A stretch of 15,499 nucleotides of DNA, taken from positions 1 through 15,499 of the forward strand of contig CAYJNQ010000040.1 in the NCBI GenBank assembly GCA_964371725.1, in the 5' to 3' direction. This document shows positions 1 to 5,131 of the stretch, one piece after another; within the stretch, counting starts at the first letter, position 1; every line of letters begins with the position of its first letter. Source of the stretch: JAAYCI01 sp964371725. GTDB taxonomy: Bacteria; Bacillota; Clostridia; Oscillospirales; Ruminococcaceae. The notes beneath the pieces were generated by a model. That model was not told where the DNA came from. It was given only the letters and a program-made list of their open reading frames with translations, and did not search any database. A program made the translations under genes and the position numbers.

Positions 1-837
1 CCCGACGACGATGACGATGTGCTCGTTCCCCCCGATGACGACGACGAGGACGACAACGGCCTGCCGCCCGTTCCCGGCGGTGACGGTGGCACGGGTGGTG
101 AAACCGGTGGCACGGGTGGCGAAACCGGCGGCACGGGTGGTGAAACCGGCGGCACCACGGGTGGCGGCACCGATCCCTTCGTCAACATCACGCCGGATGG
201 CGGGGTGGATATCAACACAGGGCGACCCGGTGTTATTCCCAATGAGGTGCAAATCAACAACGACACCCTAGACCCCACCCTTTACACCGTTGATGATGGG
301 GTTGTGCGCATTGCGCCCGAGGCCCTTGCGGGGCTTGGAACGGGCGAGCAAACCGTGGCGGTTCACTACGATGATGGTGTGGTGGAAAGCGTGGTTCTCA
401 CCGATAACGGCGTGCCCCTGAGTGCCTATATGGGCGGCAGTGCTTGGAGCTTGTTTGATTTGCTGATGACCGTGTGCACCTTCCTTTTGATGGCGCTGTA
501 CCTTTTCTACAAACTGCGCAAAGCCGAAAACGGCGAGGATGCAAACTTGCCATACGGCGAGGAAGGGCAGACCGAAGCCGGAGAAAAAGAAACGAAAAAA
601 CGCAGAGTACAGCGTGGCCTCAAAGTGGGTGGCGTCATCACCTTCATCGCCACACTCATCACACTTTTGCTCACGCAAGATTTTACCCAGCCCATGATAT
701 TCTTCGACCGATTCAGCCCGCTCTTTGCCTTGTTCTTCATTGTGCAACTTCTTTTAGGCATTGTTCTGGTGCGGCTGAACAAAGAGAAAAAAGAGCCCGA
801 AACTGCATACGACTATAGCTATGCACATTCCACTTAA
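1..837 (+). CDS. C-terminal part of a cell-surface protein with three-helix membrane anchor (5' partial)
   Basis: The reading frame is already open at base 1, so this is the 3' part (278 visible residues) of a longer protein; the GTG at 19 is only an internal codon. Visible layout: two Asp-rich stretches (residues 2-6 and 12-18), a Gly/Thr/Glu repeat linker (29-57), a small beta-rich module (about 60-137) with a pattern like X2/Ig-type surface modules (VQINNDTLDPTLYTVDDG), then hydrophobic helices at about 149-171, 209-225 and 240-258. A charged, Lys/Glu-rich loop separates helices 1 and 2. Related three-helix ends are known in large extracellular proteins of Clostridia, and this is probably a host surface protein held in the membrane, with the repeat linker crossing the wall. 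The substrate or ligand is unknown. It lies left of the phage genes and ends in a strong terminator, so I take it as flanking chromosome rather than phage. Confidence 0.75.
   Translation, partial: PDDDDDVLVPPDDDDEDDNGLPPVPGGDGGTGGETGGTGGETGGTGGETGGTTGGGTDPFVNITPDGGVDINTGRPGVIPNEVQINNDTLDPTLYTVDDGVVRIAPEALAGLGTGEQTVAVHYDDGVVESVVLTDNGVPLSAYMGGSAWSLFDLLMTVCTFLLMALYLFYKLRKAENGEDANLPYGEEGQTEAGEKETKKRRVQRGLKVGGVITFIATLITLLLTQDFTQPMIFFDRFSPLFALFFIVQLLLGIVLVRLNKEKKEPETAYDYSYAHST
85..171 (+). repeat. 21-bp tandem repeat encoding a Gly-Thr-Gly-Gly-Glu-Thr-Gly linker
   Basis: About three in-frame copies of a 21-bp unit (roughly GGCACGGGTGGTGAAACCGG) encode GTGGETG heptads in the surface protein. Copies differ only at third codon positions. 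This is a flexible linker, and slippage could change its length. Confidence 0.75.
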
Positions 838-849
838 CCGGAAAGTAGC

Positions 850-881
850 AAAACCCCCGACTTCGAAAAGTCGGGGGTTTT
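850..881. terminator. Bidirectional rho-independent terminator
   Basis: A perfect 14-bp stem (AAAACCCCCGACTT paired with AAGTCGGGGGTTTT) closes a CGAA tetraloop, with T-rich sequence on both sides. It follows the plus-strand surface protein stop by 12 nt and lies 33 nt beyond the stop of the minus-strand lipoprotein gene, so it can stop both converging transcripts. It also marks the likely edge between chromosome and prophage. Confidence 0.9.
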
Positions 882-914
882 GCTTTTATGAAAATGGCAT
901 TGGGGCAGTGTGGC

Positions 915-1589
915 CTAGGCGGCCACCTCGGCGCCGCCCCATTCAATGACAGAAAAACCGTGGCGCGTGAAGGGTGTGAGCGTTTGCTCCTCTATGTCCA
1001 TGGGTTCTGCAAGTGGCCGATAGGCCATGAACACACGCTGGATGCTGTCGGGTGTGGGGGTGATGTGCAAGGGTGCGTTTTCGGTGTAGGCCTCGGTTTG
1101 GAACGTGATGAGGTTGTAGGGGTTTTGCGTCATGCGTGGCAACCAAAAAACAAGAAACTCGTTGTACTCATGCGGCAAAAGGCCAAGGTATTCCAGTTTT
1201 TGAAGCAGAAAGGCCTCGGTATCCTCGCCTTTCACAACAAAACCGCGGCTAAAATCATATTGCACATCGCTCTCACCTTCCCAAAACAGGTAGGAATACT
1301 CGCGCCCCTCGTGCAAAAGTGTTCCGTCCGGGCTTGCGCTCACCTGCCAGCCGCCCTCGCTGTACTGTGGGTAGCTGTAGGTGAGGGTTCCGTTATAGTG
1401 AAGCTGCACGGTGACATCGGTTTGGGTTTCGGGATAAAGATAAATGACGGGCTTGAGATCCGGCGTGGGCCCCGAACCTGACGGCGCAGGCTCGCTTTCC
1501 GCGCTGCCACAAGCTGTGAAAACCAAAGCGGCCGACATAAGCAAGGCACCCAAAAAGCCCAAACGCCGCCAAAATGCCTCTCGTTTCAT
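915..1589 (-). CDS. Secreted lipoprotein with KPVIYLYPE motif, next to the repressor
   Basis: This 224-residue protein starts with a basic n-region (MKREAFWRR), a hydrophobic core and the lipobox FTAC with Cys27, so it should be lipidated and held on the outer face of the membrane. A Ser/Pro/Gly linker follows (about 28-45), then the motif KPVIYLYPE (46-54), which recurs at the start of a family of uncharacterised secreted proteins. No catalytic motif is visible. The start has a good GGGAGGA ribosome site. It begins 24 nt after the repressor stop on the same strand with no promoter or terminator between, so it is probably cotranscribed with the repressor and made in the lysogen. I infer a lysogenic-conversion gene, possibly blocking superinfection by analogy with the Ltp lipoprotein of Streptococcus phage TP-J34. 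It could equally be a host gene. Confidence 0.8.
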   Translation of the reverse strand: MKREAFWRRLGFLGALLMSAALVFTACGSAESEPAPSGSGPTPDLKPVIYLYPETQTDVTVQLHYNGTLTYSYPQYSEGGWQVSASPDGTLLHEGREYSYLFWEGESDVQYDFSRGFVVKGEDTEAFLLQKLEYLGLLPHEYNEFLVFWLPRMTQNPYNLITFQTEAYTENAPLHITPTPDSIQRVFMAYRPLAEPMDIEEQTLTPFTRHGFSVIEWGGAEVAA

Positions 1590-1613
1590 AAGGTTCCTCC
1601 CTCTTTTTAATAA

Positions 1614-2237
1614 CTACAAAATGCTGCGCCGCAACTCCACCACCACACCGCAAACCAGAACAGGCAATTCTTCCACATTGTGCTTTTCATAGGTGGTGGG
1701 CGGATAGGTGGGGTTTTGGGGTTGCAAGGTAAGGCTTCCGTCCTCGTGCAAAATCACGGTTTTAAGCGTGGCATCGTACCCATTCACATAAACAACACAA
1801 TCCTGCCGGTTTTCGCAGGTTTCCTGCTTTCGCACAATCACCGTGTCGCCATCCATATATTTTGGATACATGCTGTTGCCGCGCACTTTTAGGCCGAAAT
1901 AGGTTCTGCCGCCCCGCGTCCACGCAAGCGGAATTTCCTCGTAATCCACCACGTCCTCAACGGCCTCCAGCGGCACACCGGCCGCCACCGTGCCAAGCAC
2001 CGGAATGCGCACACCCTCTTGCAAGGCACCGTCCCACTCGGGGTCTGTGCGCTGGTTTCGCATCAAATCGTCCAACGATACCGAAAACAGCTCCGCCAAG
2101 CGGATGGCCGTTTGCCGGTTTGGGCTGGTTACGCCGCGTTCCCACTGGCTCACCGCCGTTTGATTCACCTGCATTTTCGCGGCAAGCGCCTGCTGTGAAA
2201 GCGACGCATTCAAACGCAACTCTCGTATTCGATGCAC
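1614..2237 (-). CDS. CI/LexA-like phage repressor (XRE HTH plus S24 peptidase)
   Basis: This 207-residue protein has an N-terminal XRE-type helix-turn-helix (about 3-58, core QQALAAKMQVNQTAVSQWE) and a C-terminal S24 self-cleavage domain. The expected cleavage bond is Ala86-Gly87 (TVAAGVP), the nucleophile Ser122 (GNSMYP) and the general base Lys159 (ATLKTV), all in canonical places, so it should be cleavable when RecA is activated. The start is GTG at 2237, preceded by AAGGGGG at about 7 nt; translation from there gives the family's usual N-terminus. It is divergent from the replication genes, the classic layout of a temperate phage switch. It likely binds the palindromes at 2437-2453 and 2272-2288. 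A host S24 regulator is a less likely alternative. Confidence 0.92.
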   Translation of the reverse strand: MHRIRELRLNASLSQQALAAKMQVNQTAVSQWERGVTSPNRQTAIRLAELFSVSLDDLMRNQRTDPEWDGALQEGVRIPVLGTVAAGVPLEAVEDVVDYEEIPLAWTRGGRTYFGLKVRGNSMYPKYMDGDTVIVRKQETCENRQDCVVYVNGYDATLKTVILHEDGSLTLQPQNPTYPPTTYEKHNVEELPVLVCGVVVELRRSIL

Positions 2238-2264
2238 CTTAAAGCCCCCTTGTCGTTTCTTAGC

Positions 2265-2290
2265 TCCAGTATATCATGAAAACTACTGGA
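2265..2290. promoter_or_regulatory. Candidate second operator over the repressor promoter
   Basis: A perfect inverted repeat TCCAGTA / TACTGGA with a 12-nt spacer overlaps the -10 and the spacer of the repressor promoter. Inside it, bases 2272-2288 match the 17-bp early operator (minus-strand reading) at 12 of 17 positions, including AAAACTACT. This suggests autoregulation by the repressor; the binding itself is inferred. Confidence 0.5.
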
Positions 2291-2296
2291 TTGCAA
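2268..2296 (-). promoter_or_regulatory. Promoter for the repressor-lipoprotein operon
   Basis: On the minus strand there is TTGCAA (2291-2296) and TATACT (2268-2273) with exactly 17 bp between, pointing at the repressor gene whose GTG lies about 30 nt downstream. It fits the sigma-A consensus well. Confidence 0.7.
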
Positions 2297-2395
2297 ATTT
2301 TGTCGAATAACAGCCGGTCGCCGGAAATACACCCAAAACAGGGGAAAAACCAAGGAGTTGGCATAGGATACTTCCTACTTTTGTTATTTTTTATC

Positions 2396-2424
2396 TTGAC
2401 AACGCATAGTTGTGTTGGTATGAT
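2396..2424 (+). promoter_or_regulatory. Early rightward phage promoter
   Basis: A perfect -35 TTGACA (2396-2401), 17-bp spacer and TATGAT -10 (2419-2424) lie upstream of the early gene cluster. The expected transcription start is about 2431, just before the 17-bp operator palindrome, so a bound repressor would block it. Confidence 0.88.
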
Positions 2425-2436
2425 GTGGTGTAGCAA

Positions 2437-2453
2437 TAGTAGTTTTACTACTA
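2437..2453. promoter_or_regulatory. Palindromic operator of the early promoter
   Basis: TAGTAGT-TTT-ACTACTA is a perfect 7-bp inverted repeat with a 3-nt centre, located at about +7 to +23 of the early promoter. Size and symmetry fit a dimeric XRE/S24 repressor, and the divergent repressor gene is the obvious ligand. Confidence 0.72.
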
Positions 2454-2481
2454 AAATGTCGAAAAATAGGAGGAAATTAGT

Positions 2482-2592
2482 ATGGGAGATTGGTTTTGGG
2501 CGAACAGCGACGGGCGCGCCGGCTTTGAGAGAGAACCGCCAAAAGAGAGTTTGCCGTATGAGCTGTGGCTGGACAGCTGGTGGCCGTTTTGA
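2482..2592 (+). CDS. 36-residue Trp-rich peptide, first gene of the early operon
   Basis: ATG at 2482 follows a strong TAGGAGGA ribosome site by 8 nt, and the frame stops at TGA 2590-2592. The 36-residue product is acidic and unusually rich in tryptophan (W4, W6, W29, W33, W34), starts MGDWFWANSDG and ends LWLDSWWPF. It has no signal peptide, HTH or membrane segment, so it is not a Cro. As the first gene after the repressor-controlled promoter it should be expressed immediately on induction. I do not recognise the family. The ribosome site and position make it a likely real gene. Roles as an antirepressor, a host-takeover peptide or a translated leader are all open. Confidence 0.68.
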   Translation: MGDWFWANSDGRAGFEREPPKESLPYELWLDSWWPF

Positions 2593-2630
2593 AAAGGGGG
2601 GAAGCGCGCGAAGGGGCCGGCGAATTTTCT

Positions 2631-3272
2631 ATGGCCAAGAAGAGAGGCAAAAAAACACAGGCAGATTTGCAAAGTTTTGCGGCGCCGGCGGCTTTCGACA
2701 GGGAGCCTATGCAGGAAAAGCGATATTATTGGCTGAAGTTGCAGAAGAAATTTTTTGAAGACAAAATGGTTAAAAAAATGCGGAAAATGCCCGAGGGAGA
2801 CACCTACTGCCTGATTTATTTGCGTTTGATACTGGAGAGTGTGCCGGAGGGTGGGCTTTTGTATTTTGAGGGCGTGGAAAGCACCTTTGCCGAGGAGATG
2901 GCCCTGCTGCTGGATGAACGGGTGGAACATGTGCAGGCCGTGCTTGCGATGTTGCAAGCCGCAAAACGCCTGCAGCCGCTGTGTGAAATTGAATATAAGA
3001 TGGTGGATTTTGACGATATGACAGGCAGTGAAAGCGCCGGTGCCAAGCGCACAAGAATCCACAGGGAAAAGCAGAAATCACAATACAATACGCAGAAATC
3101 GCCGGAAAAATACACAGCGTGTAACGCAGTTGTAACAAAGTGTAACACAGAGACAGAGAAAAAAAGAGAGAAAAATGAAGAGGCAGATAGGCCCGCGGTA
3201 AGTGGAAGGAAAGGCCGCGATAAAATGGCCGATGCAAAGCCTAAAAACCCATTTTTGGACCCGGAGGTATAG
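2631..3272 (+). CDS. Phage replisome organiser (N-terminal domain family)
   Basis: The core RYYWLKLQKKFFEDKMVKKMRKMPEGDTYCLIYLRLILESVPEGGLL carries the hallmarks of the phage replisome organiser N-terminal domain, a winged-helix DNA-binding domain found in SPP1-gp38/lambda-O-like initiators that bind the phage origin and recruit the helicase loader. From the ATG at 2631 the protein has 213 residues with the domain at about 27-125. The C-terminal third is Lys/Glu/Thr-rich and likely disordered, a probable interaction arm. The start is uncertain: GTG 2565 (235 aa) and ATG 2709 (187 aa, GGGAG only 3 nt upstream) are alternatives. I prefer 2631 because AAGGGG lies 14 nt upstream and the frame still gives the whole domain. 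Iteron-like repeats lie inside the gene at 3071-3146. The loader/inhibitor gene follows after 14 nt. Confidence 0.87.
   Translation: MAKKRGKKTQADLQSFAAPAAFDREPMQEKRYYWLKLQKKFFEDKMVKKMRKMPEGDTYCLIYLRLILESVPEGGLLYFEGVESTFAEEMALLLDERVEHVQAVLAMLQAAKRLQPLCEIEYKMVDFDDMTGSESAGAKRTRIHREKQKSQYNTQKSPEKYTACNAVVTKCNTETEKKREKNEEADRPAVSGRKGRDKMADAKPKNPFLDPEV
3071..3185 (+). other. Candidate phage replication origin (iteron-like repeats)
   Basis: Inside the replisome organiser gene there are two copies of GCAGAAATC (3071-3079 and 3092-3100), 21 bp apart, then three copies of TGTAAC (3120, 3131, 3141) at 10-11 bp spacing, each followed by a form of A/GCAG or AAAG. All are in helical phase. A purine, A-rich stretch (about 3147-3180) follows and could be the unwinding region. 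Initiator genes of this type often hold the origin, as lambda O does. The assignment is inferred from layout only. Confidence 0.5.
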
Positions 3273-3286
3273 GGAGGTTTTTTTTG

Positions 3287-3682
3287 ATGACACGAGAAGA
3301 GACAAAGCAGGTGTTGGCTATTTTGAGAACAGCCTACCCACGGTTTTACGAACGATACAGCAAAGAGGAGTTGTGTATTGCGGTGAACCTTTGGTTTGCG
3401 GCCTTGCAAGAGTTCAGCTTTGAAAACGAAATTCGGCCTGCTCTGAAAGAGGTGGTGCAAAATTTAAAATTTCCACCCACGGTGGCAGACCTTGTGGAAG
3501 CGGCACGAAGCAAAAAACCCGAGCCATTGGATGGCATGGCCGAGATGGATAGAAAATATAGCCGGAATGTGCAAAATTGGCACAAGCGGCAAAGCCGTGG
3601 GGAACATATACGTATAAAAAAGCAAGAAAATACAAAATGTAAAACCGAGCATGCGGCACAGGAAAGGGGGGATGTGCAGTGA
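3287..3682 (+). CDS. Replicative helicase loader/inhibitor, G39P-like
   Basis: The protein (131 residues from ATG 3287) begins MTREETKQVLAILRTAYPRFY and continues with a helical domain ending FPPTVADLVEAARS, the pattern of the SPP1 G39P helicase loader/inhibitor N-terminal family. G39P binds the hexameric DnaB-type helicase and the replisome organiser and delivers the helicase to the origin, which fits its place right after the organiser gene. The C-terminal half (about 85-131) is polar and charged and probably unfolded until bound to the helicase, as in G39P. A TTG lies directly before the ATG, but AGGGAGG (3271-3277) gives 9 nt spacing to the ATG, so I chose it. The stop overlaps the next start by 4 bases. 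Confidence 0.82.
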   Translation: MTREETKQVLAILRTAYPRFYERYSKEELCIAVNLWFAALQEFSFENEIRPALKEVVQNLKFPPTVADLVEAARSKKPEPLDGMAEMDRKYSRNVQNWHKRQSRGEHIRIKKQENTKCKTEHAAQERGDVQ

Positions 3683-4113
3683 CGACCAAGCAGTTTTTAC
3701 GCGATTTTAGGCGTTTATTGAAAGAAGTGGAGCTGAAAAACGAGAGCAGCAGGCGTTTGTATGCCCTGGCCGAAAATGTAACCCATGCGCTAACCGGGAT
3801 GCCGGGCGGTACGGCAAACCCACACAAGGCCCAGCACTGCTTAGAGGAGGCCATGGCCATGAAAGAAGAGGCACAACAGCAGATGACCGCCCTGCTGAAA
3901 GCGTATCGTCACATTGAGGCCGTGATAGCCGCCATGCCCAAAAGTGCACACAGAGAGCTTTTGGAACGCCATTACATCCAAGGGCAAAACTGGCAGGCCG
4001 TGGCCCAACGGATGCATTATACCGATAGGCAAATTTATCGCCTGCACAACGAGGCACTTCGCCTATTTGAGCAGCTGTCAGAAAAAGTCAGTGCAAAGGA
4101 TGGTACAGTGTAA
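3679..4113 (+). CDS. DUF1492-like phage regulator (sigma-like HTH)
   Basis: The gene starts with GTG at 3679, overlapping the upstream stop (GTGA), after a G-rich ribosome site (GGGGGG). The 144-residue product has a charged helical first half and a C-terminal sigma-region-4-like HTH (about 92-131, core LLERHYIQGQNWQAVAQRM then DRQIYRLHNEALRLF). This is the pattern of the DUF1492/ArpU/RinA-type regulators that sit at the early-late border of Firmicutes phages and activate packaging and structural genes. Its place as the last early gene, just upstream of a long noncoding stretch and the terminase genes, fits that job. Whether it binds in 4114-4888 or acts on RNA polymerase is not shown by the sequence. 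Confidence 0.82.
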   Translation: MTTKQFLRDFRRLLKEVELKNESSRRLYALAENVTHALTGMPGGTANPHKAQHCLEEAMAMKEEAQQQMTALLKAYRHIEAVIAAMPKSAHRELLERHYIQGQNWQAVAQRMHYTDRQIYRLHNEALRLFEQLSEKVSAKDGTV

Positions 4114-4441
4114 GCAGAGAAGTTTCGAGGGGGGATTGGCGGCAAGGTTATGGAGCGCCGCCCCACACCCCACCACTTCGAAAAACCAATCTTTTGCGAA
4201 AGGGCACGCAGAACGAAAGCCCGACAAAAGCAAAAGCGCAAGGGTTTGAAAAGGGACGCTTTTTTGGCCGTGTGGTTTGGGTTCTTTTGTAAATCCCGTC
4301 CGTTCGGGCGGTGAGGTTCCGCGTTGCAAAAACGCAAAAGCCCGCTATCCTGTGGGGTGTGAGCTTGGGCAAAATCGTCCTTGCACTTTGGGGGGGCCGT
4401 TTGCTCTGCTGGTTCCTCACCAAAAATTTGATTCGAATTTA
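4114..4441. other. Noncoding stretch with a degraded intergenic repeat
   Basis: No convincing gene is present. A G/C-rich start (GCGCCGCCCCACACCCCACC) is followed by several short hairpins such as CCCGTCCGTTCGGGCGG (about 4298). Bases 4324-4390 resemble 7078-7145 in the same orientation, sharing cores CCCTGTGGGGTG-like and CAAAAACGCA. I read it as a decayed copy of a repeat family also seen before the portal gene, after the zinc-ribbon gene and after the capsid gene. A late promoter could hide here, but I cannot point to one. Confidence 0.5.
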
Positions 4442-4603
4442 GGCAGTGTCGGAAATCGTGTTCATTTGGTCTATTTTGGCACTTTTCCCGCCCAATTTGG
4501 CCTAAAAATTTTGAATTCCTTAAAGGAGTTCGGCGATTTTTAGACCAAATTGGACAGGATAATGACGCAAAATATGCTCGATTCAACGATTGTCGACACC
4601 ACC
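4442..4603 (+). mobile_element. 162-bp MITE-like element, copy 1
   Basis: It is the reverse complement of the element at 11562-11723: both are exactly 162 bp and roughly 85% identical by eye. Terminal inverted repeats are GGCAGTGTCGGAAATCGT at the left and ACGATTGTCGACACCACC at the right (14 of 18 paired). An internal 20-bp stem pairs 4490-4509 with 4536-4555 with two mismatches. TA (4440-4441) flanks the left end but TG the right, so the target duplication has decayed, which suggests an older insertion. There is no transposase, so it would need an IS630/Tc1-mariner-like enzyme acting in trans; that family is inferred from the TA target. Confidence 0.85.
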
Positions 4604-4606
4604 TGA

Positions 4607-4642
4607 AAAACCGCAGGGCTTTGGGCAGTGCCCCGCGGTTTT
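4607..4642. terminator. Terminator-like hairpin beside the MITE
   Basis: AAAACCGCAGGGC pairs with GCCCCGCGGTTTT (one mismatch) around a 10-nt loop, with a run of T after the stem and A before it. It starts three bases beyond the end of the MITE and could end early transcription. Confidence 0.6.
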
Positions 4643-4675
4643 ACCACAGCAAATCCAAAGTATTGTTGGCCACAC

Positions 4676-4858
4676 AAAACCACAGGTGTGGTTTTCAGGC
4701 CGTCAATAAAGCACCAATTGCGTCGTCAAACTGCAAAATGCCGCGGCAGTTACATATCGCATATATGCGCCTTTGCGGCATTTTTTGTTTCCTAGCACTT
4801 GGCACTTTCTTTCCGCCCTGTCGTTTTTTGACCGTCTGAAAACCACAGGTGTGGTTTT
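4676..4858. repeat. Long inverted repeat with hairpin arms (fold-back element)
   Basis: The 31-nt arm 4676-4706 is the reverse complement of 4828-4858 at 27 of 31 positions. Each arm also forms its own hairpin from the 20-mer AAAACCACAGGTGTGGTTTT, which occurs in full in both arms. The 121-nt middle holds a further palindromic hairpin (4735-4784). I see no target duplication at the ends. It may be a second, unrelated MITE or a phage regulatory structure. Confidence 0.65.
4735..4786. terminator. Terminator-like hairpin with internal palindrome
   Basis: AAAATGCCGC (4735-4744) pairs with GCGGCATTTT (4775-4784), followed by a T run. The 30-nt loop contains the perfect 12-bp palindrome CGCATATATGCG (4758-4769), so a two-storey stem is possible. 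The A-rich 5' side makes it bidirectional in principle. Confidence 0.6.
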
Positions 4859-4862
4859 TTTT
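4839..4862 (+). terminator. Rho-independent terminator directly before the packaging operon
   Basis: AAAACCAC-AGGT-GTGGTTTT has an 8-bp perfect stem with eight T residues at its 3' side (4855-4862). The next gene's ribosome site begins only 9 nt later, so late transcripts must read through it or start within about 25 nt. Confidence 0.65.
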
Positions 4863-4888
4863 ATTGCCAAGAAAGGAGGTGAACCGAG

Positions 4889-5131
4889 ATGGGTGAAAAA
4901 GAAAAGAAAACGCCGGCGGTGCAAGAAGCGCCTGCCTACCTTGACATGCAAAAGGACGAAGTGGTGCGGCTTGCCAAGCTGTGCATGCAATATTTAACCG
5001 AGCATATGGAAGAGGCAAATGTGCGTGAAATCATTGGTTTGTACACTTTTTTGGTGGAAAAAATATTGCTTTCCGACAAGGCGAAAAAACCGGCGGCGGA
5101 ACCCGAGCTGAAACTGGAGGATATCATCTGA
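4889..5131 (+). CDS. Small protein at the small-terminase position
   Basis: The 80-residue protein starts at ATG 4889 behind a perfect AAAGGAGGTGA ribosome site (4872-4882) with 6 nt spacing. It has a Lys/Glu-rich head (1-15), a helical middle (about 18-61, YLDMQKDEVVRLAKLCMQYL) and a charged tail. Its stop overlaps the large terminase ATG by one base (TGATG), so the two are translationally coupled. Small terminase subunits usually sit in this slot, but I see no HTH typical of them and the protein is shorter than most. It could be a reduced DNA-recognition subunit or an unrelated helper of the terminase. Confidence 0.8.
   Translation: MGEKEKKTPAVQEAPAYLDMQKDEVVRLAKLCMQYLTEHMEEANVREIIGLYTFLVEKILLSDKAKKPAAEPELKLEDII

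Noticed and set aside
85..171. CRISPR-like repeats
   Set aside because: The repeats are contiguous, in frame and without spacers; they encode a Gly-rich linker.
888..1481. Plus-strand open frame of 197 codons
   Set aside because: It is the antisense of the lipoprotein gene, which has a signal peptide, lipobox and ribosome site.
2276..2758. Plus-strand open frame of 160 codons across the early promoter
   Set aside because: It spans the promoter and operator, has no ribosome site, and conflicts with the better supported 36-aa gene and the replisome organiser.
4035..4586. Open frame of 183 codons on the minus strand over the noncoding region and MITE
   Set aside because: Its N-terminal part is only a translation of the MITE (a similar peptide appears in copy 2), and the rest covers decayed repeats with no ribosome site.
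4676..4858. A tRNA or riboswitch in the hairpin cluster
   Set aside because: I could not find a cloverleaf, T-loop or a known riboswitch core; the stems look like terminators and a fold-back repeat.
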